Shown: positions 33,246 through 46,254, counted from the first letter of the stretch. The stretch is DNA of 64,000 bases from Porpolomopsis calyptriformis (GCA_951640195.1 OX621168.1:2170001-2234000), one strand, 5' to 3'. Notes: generated by a model from the letters alone, not told the origin. Numbers and translations are program-made.

Positions 33246-33697
33246 AAAACAATGCAGAACTAATCACACTAGTCAAAAAGAATACTCCTATGAAACTTGT
33301 CTCCTTCTCTGCTGATCACCAGGTGTTACCCAATACACCTAGATTGCCTGTGCCATCTGTTGTGGAATTAATTTCTTCCAATAATGAAAATCTATTTTTG
33401 CTCAGGCAAGCAAAGGATATCCCAGTTGCTAAAGCTAAGTATGTATCTGGTCAAACTGGTCAAGAAATGAATCACATATTATTAACTTCTGAGTATGTGG
33501 TTCCTTCCCCACAAGCTTTGTCACTCTGTCATATGCCTTGGTTCTCACAGGGATAATCATCACAAAGATTGCAGGTCTAAGAAGTCATCTCACCAGTAGT
33601 GCATTTTCTTTTGATTTGATTGAAATCATTCACCTATCATGTGATGTAGCAAAAACTCAGTTGGCTCCATCTCCAAAGCCTTATCAGATGGTGAAGT

Positions 33698-34489
33698 GTG
33701 AGTAGTCTATTTCTTGTTATTATAATTGCTACCTCAACCGATATCTTCCTAACCTAGTATCCATTCAGCAAGGGCCAAGCATAAAGGGAGGAATTCAGAC
33801 AAGCATGCTGACAAGGTCAGGTCTCCATCAGGAGCCTCCTTAGATGGTGATATGTGAGTAGTCCCAACCTCTTATTCATAGTTACATTCTTATCCCATCT
33901 TGTTATCACCTAGTCTCCATTCTCCCTCCACTAAGCATAAAGGGAAGGGTGCAGTTAAGAAGTGTGTTGAGAAGGACAGGTCTCCCTTGGGAGCCTCATC
34001 AGAAGCCGATGTGTGAGTTGTTGCAATGTCTCATTCATAGTTACCTTCTCATCTGATCTTGTTAGCACCCAGTATCCATTCTCTAAGTGCCAAGTGTAAA
34101 GGGAGGGATGCAGTTAAGAAGTGTGTTAAGAAGAATAGGTCTCTGTCTGGAGCCTTATCAGATGGCAATGTGTGAGTAGTCTCAACCTCACTTTCATAGT
34201 TGCCATCTCATCCAATCTTGTTGTCATTCAGGGCCTGTTCCCTGAGCACCAAGCATAAAGGGAGGGCCACAGTCAAGAAGCATGTTAACAAGGACAGGTC
34301 TTCACCCAGAGCATCTTCAGATAGTGATAAGTGCATATTCTATTCATCTCTTTCATCTTCACTGTCTCATCTGATATCATTATCACCCAGTATCCTATTG
34401 GCAAGTACCAAGCATAGAGGGAGGGTTTTAGTCAAGAAGCAGGTTATGTTACTTAGTCCACATGGTTGCTTTGAAAGTGACAAGTGAGT
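33698..34489 (+). repeat. Tandem exon-intron array, period about 159 bp
   Basis: Splice donors (GTGAGT, once GTGCAT) lie at 33698, 33854, 34013, 34172, 34331 and 34484. Each is followed by an acceptor (TAG or CAG) so that the five introns are all exactly 60 nt. The five exons between them measure 96, 99, 99, 99 and 93 nt, all in the same phase, all open, each with the core KHKGR (or variants KHKGK, KCKGR, KHRGR) and R/N-R-S-x-x-G-A-x-S-D. A partial exon precedes the first donor. Confidence 0.85.
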
Positions 34490-35851
34490 CAATGATTCCT
34501 TTGTATTCAAAGTGTGTTGTGACAACAAATATTCAGTGGAGGCTCTACACAAAAGTTCAAAGGGAAAGCACATGGGTGCAATCTTGTCCATTCTGTGACA
34601 CCAGAGGAGCAAGGACTATCTTTGGATAACTCTGATGCTGAATTGTTGGTCTTGTTTATGTTCTGTCTGCTGGATCCTCACTGTGCTTTCCTAGGTCCAG
34701 TTTTGAATGTAAACAGCATTGTGCTATCAAAAAGGCTGCTACCTCAGGTGTTTATGACTCTTTGCAGTTCTGTTGTTATCAGTCTTAATGCAATTAATGC
34801 TGATATTACTTTGCATTTAGAGTTAATGTTGCAATGCAAGTGATGATCTTCCCAAAAGTTCCTGCAATGCTGTTATAGTTTCTGAACTTCAAGACCCACT
34901 TTTGAAGCTGTTCTACCACAATTTACCCAAGTTGACATCAGTCCCATTGATATATGATGCTCTTATCCCCTGCTGATGTTTGATCTTTGGTAGATCTTGT
35001 CAGCTAATCCCTTTTGCATTAGGGGCTTCTGCAGGTGAATGCACTATATTACTCTCCTTCAGAATGCTTGGTATACATTGGATGAAGAGAAGGTGCAAGT
35101 TCCATTTTTTTGCTATTGGTTGACTTCCAGTCAAGTTACTAACTTTGGTCTAGCTGCTTCCTACAGGCAGTTAACTTTGTCTCACATGGGTGTTATGTCA
35201 ATCCCACACATATTAATCCCACTTTGCTAGTCCACTTACTGTGTCAAGAACATCTCGGTCTACCCCTTGTCACAGGAGTTCAAACTATCCATATCTTGTA
35301 TTGGAACAGTGCTTGCTGTGGCTGAGCTTCTTGGTCCATTGAGCATGGGAGCTTTGACATTCTTGACTCACTGAGAAGGATCCAGTAACTCTGTCTATTA
35401 TGTTATAATAAACTCTTAGTCTGACTGCTTGCTAGCCAGCAGTCCTTCAACTCTGAAGGCCAAGGGACTTTTCAACAAGGTAGAGTGGACTTCTCATGGA
35501 ACTGGCAACTGGTATCTATCAAGTCTTAGTTACAATAACACAGGTAAGTCTTCAGCCACTCAAAAATCCATAATCTAATTTGATATCAAAGTACCTATTT
35601 ACAACGGATCCATTATCAATCAATCTAGTGACAACTTCAACTTCACAGACACCACGTTCGACAAATTGAAGACTTTCCTTATCTACCAGAAGGGTATGAT
35701 CGATCTGCCACTGTACACCCTTGTCTCCATTGGCTATTCTATGAACACCTACCCCTATAGCAGCAATGTGGATAAATCAGGATCTGCATTGGCTTTGTCC
35801 CCCAATATACTTTTTGTCAGTTTCTTGGGCATGCCTATCTTACCAACTTAG

Positions 35852-37286
35852 GTAGTATAGAGTCAATGATAAGCAGTATTAGTCTCACATTTATTTTTGC
35901 AATATGATATGCCTGGTGTCGTCATCATCATTATTTGACTTATGTGAAAGCCTATCTGATAGTTAAATATCTGGTGGCATGCGCTTCCTTCCTTTGACCT
36001 CTATAACACATGTGTACACCCCTCTTGGTGTTCATTGTGTATTTAGTACTTCCTCTAGCAAATACCCACCTCATCATTATTGTCAACCTCTGTTTTGCAT
36101 TGAAAATGTGGTATGCTAGGCTTGCTATATTGCTAACTATTATCATATTTCTCACTCAGTTTCCTGCATTATTACCTTGTATCTGTAACAGTGAGCTGGT
36201 CTCAATCTTTTGTCCTATACCCTATTTGCTCAAGTTACTGGGTATATAGATATCCCAATAAATATTTACCATACTGCCAAATCACTAGCATCAGAGTCTC
36301 TGGGCTCTATCATGTCTCATGAATATCCTGTTGCCTCTCTGAGGATGATATACCAAAATGCCCATGATGCAGGTACTTTCAGTGAATTTTCTTGCTTCAC
36401 ACCAGCCTAATATAAGTGTTTTCCTACATGCAGTGGCTTATACTCAGTTTCTCGTTTCCTTTTATGCCAAGAATTTGGTGGGTGGGAGATAATATATCAT
36501 TGCATGCCCACCTGTTTTATTACATGATTGAATGTATCTGATCCAAATCTAGTTTTTCAGATTCTATTAGAAATCCCTCGCATTTTCTTCAAATTCCTAT
36601 TTGATAGAAATGGTTTTCTGGATTGGTTAACTTTACTTTATGGCATGCCAGTTCACAATTTTCGCAAAGTGTGTATACTGACTTCATTAAACCTGTGCTA
36701 CAACTCAATGCGCTACTATATCTTCTTGCATGAGATCCACATCTTATTGGAACTTAGGTGCACTTTTGGTTAATCCGGAGTAGTTTACAATGACAGTGTT
36801 TGCACTCTACTTTCATTTCCTATATTTTGGTGCCTATTGATAGTCGATATTGTTAAATCCTGCAGATGCCTTGCTCCTACGCATAAAGTGATGCAAATGC
36901 TTAAGATAATATTCCTTGGTCCACAATTGAGAAACCACTTTGCAAAGTATTACAAATGACTGCATTCAATGTTGCTTAATGACATCCAATCCTTGGATGT
37001 TCATTCTAACTCATACTCAGAGTCCCAACCAGCACTGCTTGGAGGCTATAAAACCCTTCAAATTGTTTTCTCAGACTTACAAGATTACATTTTACCTTCC
37101 ACCAATGTCAGTGACATATTGAATAACACTTTCAAGTATGTTGATCATCTTGATAACATTGGTCTGCTTTCATATCCTCAGGATCATATGTGCATGCCAG
37201 TGTACCTATCCACTATCTAGTTACCCTGATCCTGATAGCTTCTGCAAGAAGTGTTGCAAAGTATTATAGCATTGTTGGGGGCTTGA
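35852..37286 (+). other. AT-rich stretch, possible further exons
   Basis: Short open blocks such as MLLNDIQSLDVHSNSYSESQ (36969 onward) and spliced-looking junctions are present, but no continuous gene can be supported. It may be the tail of the upstream gene or an unrelated decayed gene. Confidence 0.3.
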
Positions 37287-40200
37287 GTGTCACAAGCCCT
37301 TCTGTCAACACTTGTTGCAGATCATTCGTATATCAACTGCAATCTATTGATTTCAGTCTTTTCAATCCACCCTACAACAGCTGCCAAAGAAAAAGCACAT
37401 TTACCAAAAAAGAGGGCAGCTGCGTCACCTAAGCAAAAATGCTGTATTCAACAACAATGCAAGGAAGCATCTGCCCACTATAGGTCTCAGATGAAGGCCC
37501 AACAATCATCCAAAAGTGATGACAATGAGTGCCTTCCCTTCCCTCCAGAACCACTAAGCAATCAACTCACCCATACTATTGTTTCTGGTGTATGTAAAGA
37601 AATGGCCACAAACATGATTGAAGAAGCTGGTTGTTCTGTGTGTGGATTGCTCACTCCTATTGCAAAACTAAGCTCATTGAAGTGCATCAAAAATCTACTC
37701 ACAATATTATGTGCACCAGGTGTCAATTGTATACAAAGATGCTTGCTTAATCAGAAAATCAAGGAATACACAGGCCCAGTTTTAGACTATGAATGTCATG
37801 GCATTTGTCAATGATGTCAATATTTAATTCACAAAAATGCTATACCTAGCAATGCATTAGCAAAGGGTCTTTGGTTATGTAAAGTTCTACCTGAGCTATC
37901 ATCCCTCAGATATGTCAAAAGAATGCTGATAGCACATGTGTTGCTTCATTAGGGTCTCTAGTGGTATGAGAAAAATGAAAGCTAATGTGATAGCATTTGA
38001 ATCACCTATAGCCAAAATCTATACTCACTTGCCACCTCCAAAGGCGGACTTGGATAACATTCTTGCAATCTTATACACTGGTCCTACCAAGCCAAATGAA
38101 GACTTCAAGTGGACACCTCTTTTTGTAAGGTGCAACCACATTATAAATGCTTTGGAATGGTTGAAGCTCAACCATAGTGATTACGCTGATATTAATATAT
38201 CTCACAAGAACATGTGGGAATACCCTGAAGATGCTCCTCCTGTCTCTGTGGAGTAAAAACCAGTGACAACAAACAAAATGGCAGAAGGGACAAGTGTTTT
38301 TGACATGGATGAAGAAGATGGGACTGATGAGGGTGATTGCCCATTTATTGTGCATAGCGTAATAGGTGAGAATCTGAACATGATGTCTGTTAATGCTATC
38401 AAGGCTAGGGTACTTCAACATCTGAATAACCAAGGTAGTTTTTTGGCAATCGGACAAAGTAGTATATATGAATCAATGTGGAATAACCCACAACTTTATC
38501 CCCACATGTTTCCATGGCTATTTCCCTATAGTTTGGGTATGATTGGATCAACTAATTTCAGAATATCAGACAAGGCACACAAGAGGCACTTGATGATGTA
38601 CCACAACAAAAGGTTCCAGACTGATGTGAACTTTCCATTCATTGCTTTCAGCCATGAACAAGTCAAAGTTTGCACTTTGCAAAGCTAGTTACTAGCTAAC
38701 TGACACTCATTTAGTAACATTACGATAAGATTGCTAGACCTCAATCAATCTGCACTCAGTAGCTTAATGGAAAGAATGATGAAAGGTGAAACTGTGAAAC
38801 CTGTGAATGATGCTGAAAAAGCCTGTTTCCAGGTTATTAAAGATGTCAATTTGATTTCTGGAAAAGTACACAGTTTGATAATAAGTAAGAAATATATGAG
38901 GAATGAGATCTAGTCACTTATAGCACATTGCGGTGCTCTCTTCTGGTATATTACCTTATCGCTGGCAGATCTCAAGCATCCCATCTGCATTTATTGGGTG
39001 GATACAAAGGAAAAGTTCCATCCATGTATTGTTAACTATAACAAGAGAGTATCTTTTGTATATCATAATCCTACTGCAGGCACATGTTTCTTCCACTTTG
39101 TAGTGAGATCATTCATTGAGCATGTATTAGGTGTCAATACAACTCATCAGGGGTTATATGGGGACACTAGTGTGTATTATAGAATTATGGAACAACAAGG
39201 CCAACTCATATTACATTTACATCTACTTCTATAGCTTTGTGGTGATATGTCTACTTCATGTGTGAGAACTGAACACAGAACAAGGTGCAAGGATGACTAT
39301 AAAGAGTCTTGACACAGCCTATGATTGATGATCGTGAAAAGGAAGTCTTCAATCATTCACAAATGTGATTGATTGATGATTAGAGAAGTTGAAAGATTGA
39401 AAGAGGAAGTTAAGAGGAAGTCTTAGAGAAGATCTAGACTTGAGAGCAAGAGGGAAATGAATATCTAACTTTTTAGATCACTAGCTATAACATACAGTAT
39501 ATATATCTTCTAAGACAAGGATCCCTTTGAGTGTATATGATAAAAGGGAGCCTCTCTAATGATCTAAGGGGAATATAGTGAATGGGAATGAAGAAATCAA
39601 ATGAAAAGGGAGAAATAGAAGAGAAATAGAAGCCTTTGTATAGTGTCTTCCCTTTGATATGCAAACTTTCATTTGTGTTTGAAGAATTTAATAATTCTTA
39701 AACTTGTTTGGGATATTTGGAAGCTATCAGGGGTGTTTGAAGGGTTCATATTTGTGTTTGAAGGACTTAATAGGTGTCTAGTATTCATATAGTTGAATAT
39801 ACAGGGCTTAGGGGATAGAGGGGTCATATCAGTGGCTACCTTACACTGCAAGCACTACATGACAGACTAATAGATCTGAACTTGGACTGGTAGAAGAAAG
39901 TTGTGAGCTGGTTAGAAAGCTGTCAAATGGGTGAATTGATAACTAGGAGCAAAGATGAAATTGAAGCCAAGGTTGGTATTTGGTCTAAGTCATTGAGCTA
40001 TAGCAATCCCACCAAATGATGCCAGAACTGCTGCCTCTGATGTATAAGAAGGTCCAGGATGATTGTAAATGATGCAATGCTTTGATATTGTGGTGGATCC
40101 AATTCAAGAATACAGTTGATGATATTCTGTTCAAATTGAATTTACATAATTGCCAGAGGAGTATGAACAAGGATGGTACTCACAACAAGAAACATGCAGA

Positions 40201-43200
40201 TATTGGATGCTTGGAGAATAAGTGGGATAGATGTAAGGCACATTTCCCTAGACCAACTCATGAACACACAAAGATCGATTCTGAGACTGGTGTGATCAAG
40301 TTAAAGAAGTGTGAGCCTTGGATGAATAATATAACCCCTGCTATTACTTATCTTTTTCAATGCAACACTGATATCACCAGTCTTTGTTCTGGGACAGCCA
40401 TTAAGGGTGTTGTATTATATGTTTCCAACTACATCACAAAGTCCTTGCTGAAGACACACATTATCTTTGATTTGATCAGAGCAGTATTTATGAAGAATTG
40501 CAAAATGATTAGGAGTACCTTACCTAGTAGAGAGAAGGCTTGACAATTGATGACCAAAGTTGTGAATTTGCTATCCACCAAAATGGAGAAGGGGGCTCCT
40601 ATGATATACATGTACTTGCTAGGTAATCCTAACTATTATACTGACCATGCATTTGTCCCTTTTTACTGGCAAAATTTTGTATCAGAAGTGTGGCATGCAT
40701 GGCACACAGAAGATGATGGTGGTACTACAGAAAAATTTGTTGTTGTTAAGCAATGAGGAAGGATAATAGGATTGTCACCAGTGTTCGATTATGTCTACAG
40801 ATCCATGCAATTAGAAATGATGACACTTTATAATTAGGTGCATTGATGCAAATAGGAAAAGGTACCTGCACCAAAAAAAAAGACTGGGCACAAGCAGCAG
40901 AAGAAAATTAACCTCAGTAACCTGACTGGTGATAAGCCTAACAGGCTAGATAAATGCCTGGATCATCCTTATAAGAGTCCTACAGATGAGATTGATGAAA
41001 GTTGAGATCTATCTTATAGTAATGTTGGAGATGCAATCAATTTATCTGTAGATTCTATTAATATTTGTTTGGATGAGAATAACAATACTAAGTGTGATAT
41101 AAGCAGTACCTTATCTGATAATAAGGATGATTCGAAAATGCTGCCAAAAAATATGCATCCCTTCACAACAGAACATCCATTGCACAAAACACACAGATTG
41201 AGATTAGCAGTGGATATAGATACAGTTGTTGTTAATTTCCTGGGTGCATCTTTGCCACGATGTGATCAAGGTGATCATGAATATTATTGTGTGATGATAC
41301 TCACCTTCTTCAAACCTTGGCACAGTGGACTTGACCTTAAGTTACCCAATGCAATATAGGATAAGACATATGTCTCCCATGAATTTTCAAACTGGCAGCT
41401 CAAGCTAATAAACAATTTCAATATCAAGTATGAATGCTTGGATGCACACAACAACTATAGGGCTCAACTGAAAAAGGTAGTGAAATATATCTACCTTGGA
41501 ATGAAGATGTGGTATGGAACCTTGGAAATGATGAGAAGATTTCAGGAATTCCAGAGCCAATTGATGCTGCAGATTATCTTCCCTTGGAAATCCTTCAATG
41601 TGGTAGAGCTGAACTGAAACATCAATGTGACATGGAAATAATGGGGGAAGTTATGAGAAACACAGGATGGACAATTGAGTAGGCTGGTTCATTTCCAGAT
41701 CTCAATCTTATCCCAGCAAAGCATTTATGTATGCTCACCAGAAGTGAATGGAGTGCAGAAGTTCAGTGAAGAAGGTGAGAGCTGATTGAACAGCATTCTC
41801 AACAGATCCCCATGGATAAAGATAGAAATTGTTTGGTGGGAGTTGGGAGGTATACTATTCCAAGTGAAGTCAAAGTCATTGACAAATCCTACTTAGAGAA
41901 AAGTTTCCACACTGGTGATCATCATGTTAACATTGATATATCAGTCACCAATTTCAATCTGAATGCCAAGTAAGAGTGAGCCTTCCACATCATCGCTAAT
42001 CATGCTTCGAGCCCTTACTCTGATGCGATGAGGCTCTATATTGGTGGGATGGGAGGCACCAGTAAGTCACAGGTCCTGAAAGCCCTATCACATTTTTTCA
42101 GACTAAGAAATAAAATGCATTGGTTTATTATTGTTACTGCAACTGGCAGTGCTGCTACATTCATTGGAGGTTCGACATACTATTTTACATTTGGCATCAA
42201 CAATCTTACCAGTAAGGCCAATTTATCTCAAGTATGCTTGCAACTATTGGGAGTTGATTACATTTTTATAGATGAAGTATCAATGTTATCAGCTTGAGAC
42301 TTATACAAAATTAGTGCTCATCTGGCACATGTATTCAATCACCTAGATGCTGCCTTTGGAGGGTTGAATATAATATTCACAGGAGATTTTGCACAGCTGC
42401 TACCTGCGATAGGAGGTGAGAAGGTGTTGCTTTACAGTTATAGTATTGGGGTTATAGGGACTGACCAAAAATCACAAGAGGGAGCAATAGGCAAAGCTTT
42501 GTGGCATCAAGTTAACAATGTTGTTATTCTGCATGAAAATATGCATCAAAGATCACAAATGCCAGAGGATGTGAAACTACAACTGCTCTGGAGAATATGA
42601 GGTATAAAGCTTGCATGCTCCAAGATATTGAATTCTTATGATCTTGTGTTTCAGCCAGTTGTCCAGGTCAATCTTCCATTTGTAATGAAACTTTCTGAAA
42701 CATATCTGTTATCATGTCCCTTAACATGTATAAAGATGTGATCAATCACCTTGGTGTGATCCATTTTGCTAATGAGACTAGTCAAACGTTAACCAATTTC
42801 TATTCTGAAGACTCCACTAAGGTGAAAAATCAGAATTCTGCTGAGAAGCCTGCTTGGGGTGCTACTGTCCATAAAGTCAGTAGCCTTTCTGACAACATAC
42901 AGAATTGGCTTTGGGAGCAACCTCATTCTGCAACTAGTAAGCATATTCCAGGTAAACTATCTCTTTGTATTGGTATGCTGATAATGATTAGATGTAATGT
43001 TGCCACAGAAATGTGTATCACCAAAGGGTAGAAGGGTACTGTGTGTGGTTGGCAGTCTCTTAAGGGCTCATGAGGGCAACAAATTTTGGATATGCTATTT
43101 ATCTACTTAAACAATCCACTATCAACTATCAAGTTTGATGGTCTACCTGAGAATGTAATACCTCTGTTATGATCTTTGAATGCACTTTATTATACTTTGC

Positions 43201-43260
43201 CTAATGGTTCCCAATTATATATTACACAAAGTCAAGTTGAAGTGCTACCTAATTTTTCAA
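37287..43260 (+). pseudogene. Helitron Rep/helicase, second clade
   Basis: Rolling-circle transposon protein, fragmented by stops and one insertion. 37550-37890: N-terminal Cys-rich block as in DUF6570-type Helitron proteins (CSVCGLL, PVLDYECHGIC, LAKGLWLCKV). 38263-38688: LYPHMFPWLFPYSLG. 38731-39000: LMERMMKGETVKP to KYMRNEI. 39060-39234: NPTAGTCFFHFVV, LYGDTSVYYRIMEQQGQ and the HUH signature HLHLLL. 40082-40756: RCKAHFPRP, SGTAIKGVVLYVSNYITK, MEKGAPMIYMYLLGNP. 41150-41360: SLPRCDQGDHEYY. Helicase 42028-43030: Walker A GGMGGTSKSQVL, Walker B YIFIDEVSML, FTGDFAQLLPA, MLIMIRCNVATEMCITKG. The C-terminal helicase motif stops after FSMT near 43264. It lacks intact frames and is dead. Confidence 0.85.
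39261..39860. mobile_element. Unidentified ~600-bp insertion in the Helitron Rep gene
   Basis: Helitron homology ends soon after HLHLLL (39234) and resumes at HDRLIDLNLDW (about 39858). The interval is non-coding and contains TATATATA (about 39496-39508). It starts TGTGAGAAC and may end ...GCAAGCA, but flanking TCATG/ACATG match only imperfectly and do not restore the frame, so the type (solo LTR or other) is open. Confidence 0.4.
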
Positions 43261-43319
43261 TGACTGTTAACAACTGTAGATAATGTTATAACTGTTCAAG
43301 CCAAGTACCCTCATGGTCA

Positions 43320-43770
43320 CCCTATACATAGAGACAGCCATTCAGTATACAGTAGCTTGTTGTCTGCAGGTACAAATGCTTACCTATCCATTGGCGAATG
43401 GATCGAAACCCCTGAAGACCCTTCCCATTGTTGATGTTGTACTTGTCATGAACAACTAGTACTATCTTCAAATTTCAGTCAGATTCCAAACTTACTGAGT
43501 GTGGAGTTTTCTCCCTATAAACCCAAAATAGACTATGCCATTTACTTGCGTAAAGACAATATACAATACAAAATGACACTAAAAGGAGTAATCTACTTTA
43601 GTTTACTTCACTTCACTTCTCATATTATTACAAGTGATCAACTGGCATGGTTCTATGATGGCATATATACAGGTGAAAGCACTGAGTATGAAGGCCCTTT
43701 GTTAACAGTTGAAGCCCTTGGAATTTGCAAGGGAAAGGCAGCTGCAGTTGCTATATATTCCTCTAATTGA
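43320..43770 (+). pseudogene. Protease-like tail block downstream of the Helitron
   Basis: Open blocks TNAYLSIGEWIETPEDP and, after a stop, a frame from 43501 to 43770 reading YKPKIDYAIYLRKD, LKGVIYFSLLHFTSHI and AWFYDGIYTG. The order Tyr...GVIYF...HFT...W-x-YDG resembles the His-box end of C19 (USP-like) cysteine peptidases. A matching Cys box is not seen, so only a fragment is present. It may be a separate gene or a Helitron-captured domain. Confidence 0.35.
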
Positions 43771-44040
43771 GTTAAATGTTGTTCAACATCCATGCTCCTA
43801 CTACTGGTTCTCATCCCCAGTGAAAAGTCCACCGAGCGGGATCTGAGGTAATCGAGACTGAGTAACTTGATAGGTGGAGCTAGATTCCCTAATCAAAATG
43901 ACAGTTATTCTAGATTTCGAGCGAGACTGAGCGAAGCCGACCTAGCCTGAGTGATACCTGTTGACTACTCAGGTGACTCTCGATTTCACTCGACAGTTCA
44001 AGAATATTATTTATTTATTTCTATCTATTGAAAACAAGCG

Positions 44041-46254
44041 TCACCGATAACAGCCAATAGTGAATAATCCACCTCCCCCAGCTCCCGCTCCTGCTGCTGC
44101 TGCTGCTCCCCACCCATCCACGATTGCTATGATCCCAATACTACTTCCCAGATGCTTGATAGACAGAAAAACTAGAACAAAACAAGTCGTTAGAATGATA
44201 AAGTATGAATAACCTGAGAACATACGTGCTAAGTCAACTTTGCGGCCTTCTATCAAGGGAAGAGAGATGTTCTTAGTATGGTTGAGACAAGGAGAAGACA
44301 GACGACTCACCAATCGCTTCACTTCATCCTCGTATTTCTGTAAGGTTCTATCAGAATCCTTGCATCATTAAGGGGAGATTAAACACACCTTCTGCTCCTC
44401 GGGGGACAATGCATTCCAGTGCGAGTTGAACTCTTGTTTAGTTCCTCCGCGATTCATTGCTTTCCATTCGCATGCACATATGTTCCTATGTAGCATGTTA
44501 GTCTGTACACCCGAATAATGAAAATATGTACCTCGGGGTATGGGCTACTCCAGGGTGGAAATAGGGCTGTTTTGTTGTATTGGAATTGTCCTTCCTTGAT
44601 GGTTTTGGTCCAATAGGTGTAGACATGCCATCAAGACAGCTTACTCGGCTATCGCATGTTGCATCCAAGATAGGTTCAGTTGTCACAGCAACACTGCTTG
44701 CTGTCAGGATGTCATTGCTCTTTGCTGGGCTATTCTCATTCTCAGCCACGGAGTTGCCTGGAGGGGTGGTGATTTGTTTATTGGATGTGGTGATGAAGGA
44801 GATATCATCAAGGTCTCCCCTACAGAAAGATCAGTAATGAAATATGGTTTCATTAATAACTCACAGTGGATTTACAAGCTGTTTCGAGCCGGAATGGATC
44901 AAGTCACCAAATATATATCAGATAAGGCTAGATTATAGCACATACCACTATGTTGGAAGCACGGAATTCTAAGACAGATGTATTGATGTCCAAAGGAGGT
45001 GCTGTCTTCTGTTTCTTGGGCACCAGTTCTTCGACATCTAACAAGATCACATCGAGTGCTCATTTATGAACCGGATTGCAGCCTTGTTCTCTTCCTGGAT
45101 AACCACTCTCTTCTGGTGTAGATTCCGGCTCTAGAATGGATAGAATATCATCAGGGGGTGTTGGGAAACGTTGAATAGTTACTTACCTTTCTTTACTTGT
45201 CCCTTTTTATCTTTTGGAAATCATGATGCATAGAAAGAAGGATAGTTGTTGATGGCTATTTGTTCTGCTTTCCAGTCTTGTGCACAAAATCGTAATTCCA
45301 GAAACCGTGATGCCATTTCATTGTTATACCGTTCCCAGATGGCAAGTGGACCTCGCTGCCAGGTTGGAGGTGCAGCACCACCATCTGCAAGTGCATCCCA
45401 GATCCCCCATGTGATTGTACATATGAAACTTGCATGGTGGCCATCAATCGGTATTCCAGTCTCTTCTTGCACATACCTCATTGTAACATTTTCCCCTTTT
45501 GCAGCTCTAGCCGATCCACGAATGCCTTTCGTGTTAGTTACATTGGATATAGATTTTGCTACCTTCTCAGCTTGGATCCAATCCTCACAAGTCTAGCTGT
45601 TTTTAAGGGTAGTCATCCTTAATAAGAATTGGAAGTGAATTTCATGCGTTAATTGCTGATGCGGGATGAGGAGTAAGCAATGCTGGATTGAAACCATTGG
45701 GGATGGACGAAAGCGGCGTATGAATGGAGGTTGCAAGAATATTATAAGATTGCCTACAAAAAAACACGCATGTGAGTGAAGCGCAGCATGTATCAATAAC
45801 ATACTTGAGTGTACTAAGTTCTGTAGCTATAATTAACTTCTCTTGTTGGAGTTTCTGGTTTTCTTTCTCAAGCTGTTGCAATTTGTAGAGTACATTGGTA
45901 TTTGAATTCTGATTTGAAGCTGGACGATTAATGGAAGCGAGAAGTCCTGGAAACCCAGGGTGGGTATCGGTGTAATTGATCTGCAGCATAACTGAATCAG
46001 CGCACATCAACTTGGAGATAGTTTTTACATACAGGTTGTGAGAAAGAAGGGTTCCACGTACCTGTCCCTACACTGAAGTCCAGGGATAGCAAGAGAGGAC
46101 TTATGGGCGGTGAATCTGAGTCTGGAGAACGTGAAAACATGCTGGATATAATACAGGTGGGTATAGGAGAAACTAGAGAGAAAATCAAAGGGGGGAATGA
46201 AGGAGACGATGAGGGAGACGATGAGGAGATGGGATATACACTATGTGACATCAC
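44041..46254 (-). pseudogene. EnSpm companion gene (second protein)
   Basis: Multi-exon minus-strand gene. It starts MMSHSVYPISSSSPSSSP at 46254; a second exon reads INYTDTHPGFPGLLAS and then a coiled coil LYKLQQLEKENQKLQQEK (about 45900). The core block 45481-45221 reads MRYVQEETGIPIDGHHASF, TWGIWDALADGG and FCAQDWKAEQIAINNYPSF. Later exons give a Ser/Pro tail and end GLFTIGCYR at 44041. It sits 3' of the transposase, like the second gene of plant EnSpm (DNA-binding TnpA), although the proteins need not be homologous. A TAG after TTLKNS may be a splice artefact or a true break. Confidence 0.55.

Larger units (their letters stand above)
31175..35851 (+). pseudogene. Intron-rich gene with tandemly repeated exon, unnamed family
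   Basis: ATG at 31175 opens a 26-nt exon (MPPKVSKK-), then a 50-nt intron (GTGAGT...GCTAG, 31201-31250) and an exon beginning THNSPKKVTKTSNVLCVLDIYSMPST. After a solo LTR, exons can be read at 32385-32456, 32518-32571 (ISNPLLAAVESIQK) and 32636-32724 (MADSSQGGIPPGMASMFRVIS). Five 93-99 nt exons follow at 33758-34483, each coding a basic KHKGR...VKK peptide, and a downstream block at 35630-35851 reads FNFTDTTFDKLKTFLIYQ and LYTLVSIGYSMNTYPY. From memory this resembles a highly expanded, uncharacterised agaricomycete family. Two solo LTRs interrupt it, and a TGA follows VVVFW near 31370, so it is probably dead. Middle exons are not fully traceable by eye. Confidence 0.5.

Noticed and set aside
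39261..39860. Definite solo LTR in the Helitron
   Set aside because: The best flanking match (TCATG/ACATG) is imperfect and its length does not restore the reading frame.
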